From NCBI GenBank assembly GCA_016786865.1, contig JAEUVE010000021.1:1-64000 (forward strand): 64,000 nt of DNA. The letters are read 5' to 3'. This document shows positions 53,775 to 60,753 of this stretch, piece by piece; the stretch's first letter is position 1, and each line of letters opens with the position of its first letter. Source of the DNA: Sediminibacterium sp. Lineage in GTDB: Bacteria; Bacteroidota; Bacteroidia; Chitinophagales; Chitinophagaceae. A model generated the notes under the pieces. It did not search any database. It saw only the letters and a list, made by a program, of their open reading frames with translations, and had not been told where the DNA came from. Made by a program: the position numbers and the translations under genes.

Positions 53775-55334
53775 ATGGCAATAGCAAATATTCTTTGGGT
53801 AGATGATGAGATCGAGCGTCTGCAGTCGCAGAAAATATTTCTGGAAAGCAAGGGGTACCACGTGCATACCCTGACCAATGGGTACGATGCATTGGAATAT
53901 ATACAGTCTGCGGAAGTGGATGTGGTGCTGATGGACGAAACGATGCCCGGTATCACAGGGCTGGAAACCCTCACGCGGATGAAAGCCATCCGGCATCAGC
54001 TGCCGATTGTACTCATTACCAAAAATGAAACGGAAAACCTGATGGACGAAGCCATCGGTAGTCAGATCAGCGATTACCTGATCAAGCCGGTGAATCCCAA
54101 CCAGGTATTGCTGAGCCTGAAAAAAATCATCGACAACAAACGGCTGGTGGCAGAAAAAACCACTACTTCGTACCAACAGCAATTTACAGAGTTGTTCATG
54201 GCATTGCAAGACAATCCGGGCTACCAGGAGTGGACGGATCTGTATAAAAAACTGGTATACTGGGAGCTGGAAATGGAAAAAAGCGACAGCCCCGAAATGC
54301 GGGAGATTTTTTACAACCAGAAGCGCGAAGCCAATGCGGTATTCGCCCGTTTTGTGAGCCGCCATTATACCGATTGGGTCGATCCCCGGTCTGGTGAGTC
54401 GCCCATCATGAGTCATCAGCTGATGCAGTTCAAAGTGCTTCCGCACCTCGAAGAAAATGTTCCACTCTTTTTTGTACTGATCGACAACCTCCGGTACGAT
54501 CAGTGGCGTGCTATACAACCCATTTTTGCAGAGAGTTTCCGGATCACCGAGGAAGATACCTTTTATTCCATCCTCCCTACTGCAACGCAATATTGCCGAA
54601 ATGCGATTTTTGCGGGATTGCTTCCGGCAGATATCGAGAAACAGTTTCCGCAGCAATGGAAGAACGATGAAGAAGAGGGCGGTAAAAATTTATATGAGGA
54701 AGAATTCCTGCGTGCGCAGCTGAAGCGTCTGAAAAAAGACCAGGTTCGGGTCAGTTATCATAAAATTCTGAACCACAGCGACGGTCAGCAACTGGTGGGA
54801 AATATACACAACCTGCTGCAGAACGACCTTAATGTAATTGTATACAATTTTGTAGACATGCTGAGTCATGCACGCACAGAGATGGAAGTGCTGAAAGAGC
54901 TGGCCAGCGACGAAGCCAGTTACCGGAGCCTGACCAGAAGTTGGTTTGAGCACAGTCCGCTTCACCAGGCATTGAAAAAACTGGCGGATAAAAAAATCAG
55001 GATCGTCCTGGCAACCGATCATGGCAGTGTTCGAGTGAAAAATCCGCTCAAAGTGATCGGAGACAAACAGACCACCACCAACCTGCGCTACAAACATGGC
55101 CGGAACCTGAATTTTGAGGAGAAAGAGGTTCTGGCTTTCAGGGATCCCCGGAAAGCGGGATTGCCGGTACCCAGTATCAATTCCAGCTTCATTTTTGCCA
55201 GGGAAAATGATTTTCTCTGCTATCCCAATAACTATAATCACTATGTGAATTACTACAAAAACAGTTTTCAGCACGGGGGAATCAGCCTGGAAGAGATGAT
55301 TGTACCCCTCATTAAGATGGAAAGCCGTTCCTGA
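53775..55334 (+). CDS. porX: PorX-type response regulator with PglZ phosphatase-fold effector
   Basis: A 519-residue regulator of type IX secretion. Residues 1-120 form a CheY-like receiver: ILWVDDEIERL, phospho-acceptor Asp in VDVVLMDETMPG, Thr in IVLITKNE and Lys in DYLIKPVNP. A helical linker leads to the C-terminal PglZ domain (alkaline phosphatase superfamily) with FFVLIDNLRYDQW, TATQYCRNAIFAG, NFVDMLSHAR and VLATDHGSVRV. PorX with kinase PorY controls T9SS gene expression; its PglZ domain hydrolyses oligonucleotide signals in known members. The ATG at 53775 (MAIANILWVDD) fits homologues better than 53748. The window also has a T9SS cargo at its left end. Confidence 0.92.
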   Translation: MAIANILWVDDEIERLQSQKIFLESKGYHVHTLTNGYDALEYIQSAEVDVVLMDETMPGITGLETLTRMKAIRHQLPIVLITKNETENLMDEAIGSQISDYLIKPVNPNQVLLSLKKIIDNKRLVAEKTTTSYQQQFTELFMALQDNPGYQEWTDLYKKLVYWELEMEKSDSPEMREIFYNQKREANAVFARFVSRHYTDWVDPRSGESPIMSHQLMQFKVLPHLEENVPLFFVLIDNLRYDQWRAIQPIFAESFRITEEDTFYSILPTATQYCRNAIFAGLLPADIEKQFPQQWKNDEEEGGKNLYEEEFLRAQLKRLKKDQVRVSYHKILNHSDGQQLVGNIHNLLQNDLNVIVYNFVDMLSHARTEMEVLKELASDEASYRSLTRSWFEHSPLHQALKKLADKKIRIVLATDHGSVRVKNPLKVIGDKQTTTNLRYKHGRNLNFEEKEVLAFRDPRKAGLPVPSINSSFIFARENDFLCYPNNYNHYVNYYKNSFQHGGISLEEMIVPLIKMESRS

Positions 55335-55372
55335 TGTGGATAAAAGGGGGCCGGGATCAGCAGTAGTAAGGT

Positions 55373-55380
55373 TAAATTTG
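55373..55380 (+). promoter_or_regulatory. -7 promoter box TAAATTTG ahead of the small unknown gene
   Basis: TAnnTTTG match ending 4 bases before the ATG at 55385, again predicting a leaderless or nearly leaderless transcript. Confidence 0.45.
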
Positions 55381-55384
55381 TACT

Positions 55385-55657
55385 ATGAAATACACGCAAT
55401 CATCATTGGATAAACTGGAAGATATTTTAGGGGAGTCCGGTTACGTAGTCCGGTACGAAAGAGGTACGTTTCAGAGTGGCTGGTGTTTGCTGGAAGCCAG
55501 AAAAGTGGTGGTACTGAATAAATTCCTCAACATTGAAGGAAGGATCAACACGTTGATGGAATTGATTCCGCAGGTGCCGATCGAATTCGACAAACTGACC
55601 CACGAGTCTCAGAATCTGTATGAAGAAGTTGTAAAAAAATCCGTTACAGAAGCATAG
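55385..55657 (+). CDS. Small conserved hypothetical protein
   Basis: A 90-residue soluble protein, not recognised beyond resembling short Bacteroidota proteins found next to MBL hydrolase genes. It contains LEDILGESGYVVRYERGTFQSGWCLLEARKVVVLNKFLNIEGRINTLMELIPQ: a strand-rich centre with a single Cys and a C-terminal helical tail. No membrane segment or signal. It sits after porX (50 bases, with its own -7 box) and 8 bases before the MBL gene, so it likely heads a short operon. Function unknown. Confidence 0.75.
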   Translation: MKYTQSSLDKLEDILGESGYVVRYERGTFQSGWCLLEARKVVVLNKFLNIEGRINTLMELIPQVPIEFDKLTHESQNLYEEVVKKSVTEA

Positions 55658-55665
55658 CATTTATT

Positions 55666-56442
55666 TTGACCCATTCATCCTTAACCATTCAATTTTTAGG
55701 CACAGGTACCAGCACAGGTATTCCGATGATTGGTTGCAGTTGTGCCGTGTGTACTTCGGATGATGCAAGGGACAACCGTTTAAGGACCAGTGTACTGATT
55801 CAATCGGAAGCAACCACCCTGGTGGTAGACACTACACCCGATTTTCGTTACCAGATGTTGCGCAGCAAAACAAGAAAGCTGGATGCGGTGGTGTTTACTC
55901 ATCCGCACAAGGATCACCTGGCAGGGCTGGATGATATCCGTGCGTTTAATTTCTTTTCGGAAGTGCCGATGAAAGTGTATGCCAATTCACTTACAGAGGA
56001 AGCCATACGAAGGGATTTTTATTATGCTTTTTCCGATACCAAGTATCCCGGCGTTCCCGATATCAACCTGATGACTATCAACGGTGAACCTTTTGTAGTG
56101 GGCAATATACCGGTGACTCCCATACAGGTCATGCACCATAAAATGCCGGTGTTGGGATTTCGCTTTGGCGATTTTACCTATATTACAGATGCAAACCGCA
56201 TAGAAGAAGAAGAAAAGGAAAAAATAAAAGGCTCCCGTGTGCTTGTGCTGAATGCGCTTCGGAAAGAAAAGCACCTTTCCCATTTCACCCTGGGTGAAGC
56301 CGTGGCGCTGGCACTTGAACTGGAGGTTCCTGAAGTATACCTGACCCATATCAGTCACCAATTGGGTAAGCATGCAGCTATTAACGCAGAGCTGCCCGGC
56401 CATATTCAACTGGCCTATGATGGCCTGACCATCCGTTTGTAG
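55666..56442 (+). CDS. MBL-fold metallohydrolase (RNase Z / PhnP-like)
   Basis: A 258-residue metallo-beta-lactamase-fold enzyme. LGTGTSTGIPMIGCSCAVC at the start and VVFTHPHKDHLAGLDDIRAF (HxHxDH) are typical of the PhnP/RNase Z-like branch that cleaves phosphodiesters, including cyclic ribose phosphates. Further ligands are in MHHKMPVLGFRF, TYITDAN and LTHISHQLG. The Cys pair near the N-terminus may be a structural zinc site, as in PhnP. The start is TTG at 55666: no in-frame ATG exists upstream and the protein begins at the first strand. It likely forms an operon with the small gene 8 bases upstream and the HhH gene 20 bases downstream. Confidence 0.87.
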   Translation: MTHSSLTIQFLGTGTSTGIPMIGCSCAVCTSDDARDNRLRTSVLIQSEATTLVVDTTPDFRYQMLRSKTRKLDAVVFTHPHKDHLAGLDDIRAFNFFSEVPMKVYANSLTEEAIRRDFYYAFSDTKYPGVPDINLMTINGEPFVVGNIPVTPIQVMHHKMPVLGFRFGDFTYITDANRIEEEEKEKIKGSRVLVLNALRKEKHLSHFTLGEAVALALELEVPEVYLTHISHQLGKHAAINAELPGHIQLAYDGLTIRL

Positions 56443-56462
56443 CCCTTTAAACTTTTAAAGGG

Positions 56463-57224
56463 ATGAAAATATTCCTCCAACAGTACTTCCGCTTTTCGAA
56501 GAAAGAGCGGATCGGACTAAGCATGCTGCTGATCGTCATGACCTTTTTTTTCTGGTTGCCGGAATGGTACAAAACAAAGCCGGTTCGGGTTCAGCCGGAT
56601 ACAGCAATGATCAGGCTGATGGAAGCCAGCCTGTCGTCAGACCGTTGGTCTGAAAGTCAGCACAAATTCAGCAGGAAGGGCGGGTACCGGCAACAGTACG
56701 GACAGTACTATTCAAAGCAAGCCTACCCGAATCAATCCTACGGCAAACAATCATGGTATCGCAACTCCTATCCCGATCGCAGAACTTATTCACCGCGGTC
56801 CATACCCGTGGTGGATATCAATACAGCCGGAATTGCGGAATGGGAGGCCCTGCCCGGAATCGGCCCCGTGCTGGCGGCCCGCATTCTGAAATACCGCGAA
56901 AAGCTGGGTGGCTTTTCCGGAATTGAACAAGTAGGGCAGACCTACGGTATTTCAGACAGTCTGCACCGGGCCCTGCTGCCTTTTCTGAAAATGACTACAG
57001 CCAATGTACAGTACAATACGCCGGTTGTTCATCAACTTCCCAATGCCAATACGGCTACCGGTGCTGAGCTGCAGGCAGCAGGCATTCCGGAGCAAATTGC
57101 CAGATCCATTGTTGTATACAGGAGCAGGTACGGACTGTTCAAAAACACTGCAGATCTACGGAAAATTGTACTGATCAACGATTCGCTTTACGAAGTGATT
57201 TCCGGTAAACTGCGGGTTGAATAA
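56463..57224 (+). CDS. Membrane-anchored helix-hairpin-helix protein (ComEA-like)
   Basis: A 253-residue protein. One membrane helix near residues 18-33 (LSMLLIVMTFFFWLPEW), a low-complexity Tyr/Gln/Ser-rich linker (about 60-110), then helix-hairpin-helix repeats: VVDINTAGIAEWEALPGIGPVLAARILKYREKLGGF and a second, NANTATGAELQAAGIPEQIARSIVVYRSRYGLF, that has lost the usual PGIG. ComEA-type proteins bind incoming DNA in transformation; in Bacteroidota such proteins are widespread without proof of that role. It probably ends the operon that starts at 55385. Confidence 0.82.
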   Translation: MKIFLQQYFRFSKKERIGLSMLLIVMTFFFWLPEWYKTKPVRVQPDTAMIRLMEASLSSDRWSESQHKFSRKGGYRQQYGQYYSKQAYPNQSYGKQSWYRNSYPDRRTYSPRSIPVVDINTAGIAEWEALPGIGPVLAARILKYREKLGGFSGIEQVGQTYGISDSLHRALLPFLKMTTANVQYNTPVVHQLPNANTATGAELQAAGIPEQIARSIVVYRSRYGLFKNTADLRKIVLINDSLYEVISGKLRVE

Positions 57225-57251
57225 TGAGTGAAACAGGATTTTCTGAAAAGA

Positions 57252-57282
57252 TTTGGTCATGAATGAAATGGGGGTATATTTG
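57252..57282 (+). promoter_or_regulatory. Full consensus Bacteroidota promoter for the acyl-CoA dehydrogenase gene
   Basis: TTTG at 57252-57255, a 19-base spacer and TATATTTG at 57275-57282: both halves match the TTTG-N19-TAnnTTTG consensus. It is the only promoter in the window where both elements and spacing fit. Transcription would begin near 57289, inside the adjacent palindrome. Confidence 0.8.
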
Positions 57283-57283
57283 C

Positions 57284-57317
57284 CTTGAAAACAAACTAAT
57301 GTTAGTTTGTTTTCAAG
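57284..57317 (+). promoter_or_regulatory. Perfect 34-bp palindrome at the predicted transcription start (operator or leader hairpin)
   Basis: CTTGAAAACAAACTAA and its exact reverse complement TTAGTTTGTTTTCAAG are separated by TG. It starts one base after the -7 box. The inner ACTAATGTTAGT-like core resembles operators bound by TetR-family fatty-acid regulators; this is inference. Confidence 0.75.
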
Positions 57318-57354
57318 GGGGGCCTCTAACGATTGCTTGATTAGATTGGCCCCC
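57318..57354 (+). promoter_or_regulatory. Second leader hairpin before the acyl-CoA dehydrogenase gene
   Basis: GGGGGCC (57318-57324) pairs with GGCCCCC (57348-57354), and inside it TCTAA (57325-57329) pairs with TTAGA (57341-57345) across a two-base bulge, giving a 12-bp GC-rich stem. It abuts the 34-bp palindrome. No T-run follows, so it is not a terminator in the + direction. Confidence 0.6.
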
Positions 57355-57389
57355 GTCTATTTGAACTCTATCTATATCAAACAACAGGT

Positions 57390-58532
57390 ATGCATTTTGA
57401 ACAGTCCGAATTAACCAGCCAGGTTGCCGCTACGGCCAGGCATTTTGCAACGCAATATATTCGTCCGGAATTGATGAAATGGGACGAATCTCAGGAGTTT
57501 CCGGTCCATATTTTCCGGGAAATGGGTAAGCTGGGCCTGATGGGGATATTGGTTCCCCATGCATACGGTGGCTCAGAAATGGGGTATTTTGAATACAATG
57601 CCGTTATACAGGAAATTGCAAAAGTATGCGGATCCATCGGACTCAGCCTGGCAGCCCATAATTCTCTTTGCACCAATCACCTGCTCAGTTTTGGCAATGA
57701 AGAACAGAAAAATGCCTGGTTGCCACAGCTGGCCAGGGGAGAATGGATTGGCGCATGGGGTCTTACAGAACCCAATACCGGAAGCGATGCCGGAAATATG
57801 CAAACCACTGCTGTAAAAGAAGGCGATTCCTGGATTCTGAATGGCACCAAAAGCTGGATTACCCATGGTAAGTCCGGGGATATTGCCGTAGTCATCTGCA
57901 GAACAGGCGCGCCCAGAACCAGTGGTAATTCAACTGCTTTTATAGTGGAACGGGGTACACCAGGTTTTATAGCAGGTAAGAAAGAGAATAAACTGGGCAT
58001 GCGTGCCAGCGAAACAGCCGAAATGATCTTCGACAATTGCAAAATACCCGACGCAAATCGTTTGGGTGAAGTGGGCGACGGTTTCCGGCAGGCCATGAAA
58101 ATACTCGACGGTGGAAGGATTTCCATTGCCGCTTTGTCGCTGGGAATTGCCAAAGGCGCTTATGAAGCGGCTTTAAAATATTCTCAGGAACGTCAACAGT
58201 TCGACCAGCCGATTTCTTCTTTTCAGGGAATCAGCTTTAAACTGGCGGATATGGCCACCGAAATCATGGCCGCAGAATTGTTGATCTGGCAGGCCTGTGA
58301 CCTGAAAAACAGGGGCGAAAAAGTAACGAAGGAGGGCGCAATGGCCAAGTATTATGCCAGTGAAGTAGCTGTAAAAACGGCCACCGAGGCCATACAGATC
58401 TTTGGCGGCTACGGGTATACAAAAGATTTTCCTGTAGAAAAGTACTATCGTGACGCAAAATTGTGTACTATTGGAGAAGGAACTTCTGAAATTCAGAAGC
58501 TGGTCATCTCCCGGGAAGTTCTTCAGAAATAG
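57390..58532 (+). CDS. Acyl-CoA dehydrogenase
   Basis: A 380-residue FAD enzyme that makes the 2,3-double bond in short or medium acyl-CoAs (fatty acid or branched-chain degradation). Opening EQSELTSQVAATARHFATQYIRPE, substrate/FAD loops WGLTEPNTGSDAGNMQTTA and SWITHGKSGDIAVVI, ERQQFDQPISSFQGI, and the FAD/catalytic region IFGGYGYTKDFPVEKYYRDAKLCTIGEGTSEIQ with the catalytic Glu. Length is typical. It stands alone between a consensus promoter with a palindrome and a terminator, so it is probably separately regulated. The exact substrate is unknown; no ETF or thiolase genes are adjacent. Confidence 0.93.
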   Translation: MHFEQSELTSQVAATARHFATQYIRPELMKWDESQEFPVHIFREMGKLGLMGILVPHAYGGSEMGYFEYNAVIQEIAKVCGSIGLSLAAHNSLCTNHLLSFGNEEQKNAWLPQLARGEWIGAWGLTEPNTGSDAGNMQTTAVKEGDSWILNGTKSWITHGKSGDIAVVICRTGAPRTSGNSTAFIVERGTPGFIAGKKENKLGMRASETAEMIFDNCKIPDANRLGEVGDGFRQAMKILDGGRISIAALSLGIAKGAYEAALKYSQERQQFDQPISSFQGISFKLADMATEIMAAELLIWQACDLKNRGEKVTKEGAMAKYYASEVAVKTATEAIQIFGGYGYTKDFPVEKYYRDAKLCTIGEGTSEIQKLVISREVLQK

Positions 58533-58561
58533 TTTTTTCGATTGCTTGCTCATAATCAAAG

Positions 58562-58585
58562 GGCCCTGAATAAGGGCCTTTTTTT
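58562..58585 (+). terminator. Terminator of the acyl-CoA dehydrogenase gene
   Basis: A 6-bp stem GGCCCT/AGGGCC (58562-58567 with 58573-58578), extendable by AAA/TTT with one bulged G, loop GAATA, then TTTTTTT. Confidence 0.85.
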
Positions 58586-58630
58586 ATGCTGAATTCTTTG
58601 TACCTTGAAATCCCGATCTGTTAGTAGAAA

Positions 58631-60544
58631 TTGAAAATAAAATCTAAATATCTGTTTCGTTTTTTTCTCCAATGCCTTCTGATGCTGGGTGCGGTAGCTG
58701 CTGGTAATGCGCAGCAAATAAAGGGAACACCTGAAACAGTTGATTCACTGAACAAATCCGCGTTCGAAAAAAAACGCACCAATATTTCCGATGCCTTAAT
58801 TGATTTATACAGAGCGCAGAACCTGGCCATACAATTGGGCTATAAAAGAGGGGAGGCCATATCCTATATGTATGAGGCCGGCATCTACCAGCAACAGGGT
58901 TTTTTAAAGCGAGCCATCGTGGATTCTTATCAGGCGCTGGAAATCTTCCGGTCTATCAAGGATACATTTAACATCGCCAGGATTAATCAGCAACTGGCTG
59001 CATCACTGGTGTCCGACAAAAAATACGATTCCGCCATTGCCGTATTCAATAAGTCGTTGCTGGTGTACGAAAAATACAGCAAGAACGAAGACATCATCAA
59101 CATTAAAAATAACCTGGGACTGATCAGGCTGGAATTGTTCCAGACGAATGCTGCCGTCCGGCTGTTTCAGGAGGCCCTGGAGCTGAGTAAAAAAATCGGA
59201 TACCGCTATGGAGAAAAGAAGGCCCTGCACAATCTGGGACTGGCTGAGCTGAAGCTTGCACATGCTGCAAAGGCAGAACAATATTTTAAAGCGTCGCTGG
59301 CGATAGATGAAGAAATGAATGATAAATACGGAGCAGTGCTGAAAAAAATCAGCCTTGTTGCCTTATACCTGCCTCAGAAAAGGCTTGCAGAAGCAGAGAC
59401 CCTTGGCCTGAGCGCTTTTTCCATTGCCAAGTCTATTGATGCGTTTGATCTGCTCGATTCCATTGTAAGTCAGATGATCACGCTCAACAAGCTAAGCAAC
59501 AACAAAGAAGGAGTGATTCAATGGCAGGATTCTGCGCTGGAAGTGCTGAATAAACAGCGCGTAAAAGAAAATGAATACGCTTCCAGTTTCATCGATATCA
59601 TCAAGAGCCAGCACGATTCCCGGATGGAAACGGAGAACGCCATTATGCGTGCAGAGCGGGTGTCTAATGAACAGTTTCTGATTATTACGGTAGGTACTTT
59701 TATCCTGATCATACTGGCGGTACTGGTAATCATGGTTTTCATCAATTTCCAAAAACAGAAACAATTCAGCCGGGAACTTCGGGCAAAGAATGTGGTTATT
59801 GAAGCACAGGTAACAGAGTTGGGTACGCTGAATAAGGAAATTTCTCAACAGAATATTTTGCTGGAGGCAGATAATAAAACCAAGGACAAGCTCCTGTCGA
59901 TCATTTCCCACGATCTGCGGAATCCACTGGTGAATACCAAAGGCATCCTGAACCTGGTGAACCAGGGAATGGTTCCGGAAGATCAGGCGAAGCAACTGCT
60001 GATTCAGCTGGAAACACAATACATGGGTACAACATCGCTGCTCGACAATCTTCTGTTCTGGCTGAAGGGGCAGATGTCTGGTAAAAACCTCGACAAGGTT
60101 CAGATGGCTGTATTCCCGATTGTAAAAGGGCTGGAAGACGAGCATCGCATGTTGCTGGAACGAAAAAATATTTCCTTCTTTAACCAGGTGGATCCTTCCT
60201 TGACCGTACTGGCTGATAAGGAAATGATTCGCATCGTATTGAGAAACCTGATCAGTAATGCCATCAAGTTTACACCCGAAAATGGCCTGATCCGTGTATA
60301 TGCAACATCTGATGAGCTGGAAACCAAAATCAGTATACAGGATTCGGGAATCGGTATGAGTGCAGAAACAATAGAGCGCATCAGCGCCAAACAATATTAT
60401 ACTACAGCAGGTACAGCGATGGAGAAGGGAAGCGGATTCGGATTAATGCTTTGCAGCGATCTGGTTAACCGCCACGGAGGGAAGCTCATCATTGAAAGTG
60501 AACCACGCAAAGGCAGTGTGTTTACAATCACACTGCCTGCGTAG
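58631..60544 (+). CDS. TPR-domain sensor histidine kinase
   Basis: A 637-residue two-component kinase. Signal peptide (FFLQCLLMLGAVAAGNAQ), then periplasmic TPR repeats (about 50-320; for example NIKNNLGLIRLELFQTNAAVRLFQEALEL and KALHNLGLAELKLAHAAKAEQYFKASLAI), one membrane helix (FLIITVGTFILIILAVLVIMVFI), a coiled-coil linker, the HisKA dimerisation helix with IISHDLRNPL and an ATPase domain with NLISNAIKF, IQDSGIGMSA and GSGFGLMLCSDLVNRHGG. Start is TTG at 58631; no better codon exists. No response regulator gene is adjacent. TPR kinases of this design are common in Bacteroidota, signal unknown. Confidence 0.92.
   Translation: MKIKSKYLFRFFLQCLLMLGAVAAGNAQQIKGTPETVDSLNKSAFEKKRTNISDALIDLYRAQNLAIQLGYKRGEAISYMYEAGIYQQQGFLKRAIVDSYQALEIFRSIKDTFNIARINQQLAASLVSDKKYDSAIAVFNKSLLVYEKYSKNEDIINIKNNLGLIRLELFQTNAAVRLFQEALELSKKIGYRYGEKKALHNLGLAELKLAHAAKAEQYFKASLAIDEEMNDKYGAVLKKISLVALYLPQKRLAEAETLGLSAFSIAKSIDAFDLLDSIVSQMITLNKLSNNKEGVIQWQDSALEVLNKQRVKENEYASSFIDIIKSQHDSRMETENAIMRAERVSNEQFLIITVGTFILIILAVLVIMVFINFQKQKQFSRELRAKNVVIEAQVTELGTLNKEISQQNILLEADNKTKDKLLSIISHDLRNPLVNTKGILNLVNQGMVPEDQAKQLLIQLETQYMGTTSLLDNLLFWLKGQMSGKNLDKVQMAVFPIVKGLEDEHRMLLERKNISFFNQVDPSLTVLADKEMIRIVLRNLISNAIKFTPENGLIRVYATSDELETKISIQDSGIGMSAETIERISAKQYYTTAGTAMEKGSGFGLMLCSDLVNRHGGKLIIESEPRKGSVFTITLPA
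60511..60538. terminator. Hairpin in the 3' end of the histidine kinase gene, facing the clp operon end
   Basis: A perfect 10-bp stem AGGCAGTGTG/CACACTGCCT with an 8-base loop, inside the last codons of the kinase gene and about 15 bases past the stop of the convergent small gene. T-runs are poor on both sides, so termination is possible but not sure. Confidence 0.5.
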
Positions 60545-60551
60545 CAACATT

Positions 60552-60719
60552 TTATTCTTCGTTTTTACCGGAAGTGCCGGCTGCAAAAATCTGGTCTACA
60601 GCACCGCCCAGCATGGGAAATTTTTCTTTTACAAAAGCTGCAATGGTTTCAATGGCTTTCTGCGCCTGCGTTGCATCCAGTTGTGCTTCTTTCATGAGTT
60701 TTTCTACTAATTCGTTCAT
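60552..60719 (-). CDS. Small 55-aa protein downstream of clpX
   Basis: ATG to TAA encoding MNELVEKLMKEAQLDATQAQ followed by KAIETIAAFVKEKFPMLGGAVDQIFAAGTSGKNEE. It is a helical protein with a C-terminal acidic tail; the segment FVKEKFPMLGGAVDQIF resembles the small helical DUF2267/DUF2780-like proteins, which have no known function. It lies 34 bases after the clpX stop on the same strand, so it is probably the last gene of the clpP-clpP-clpX transcript. It is below common length cutoffs and easy to miss. Confidence 0.72.
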   Translation of the reverse strand: MNELVEKLMKEAQLDATQAQKAIETIAAFVKEKFPMLGGAVDQIFAAGTSGKNEE

Positions 60720-60753
60720 ACGTGCTTAATATTAAGGATGGTTATCAAAACAA

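Noticed and set aside
53775..55334. BREX-type PglZ defence protein
   Set aside because: The PglZ domain is fused to a CheY-like receiver, the PorX arrangement, and no BREX genes surround it.
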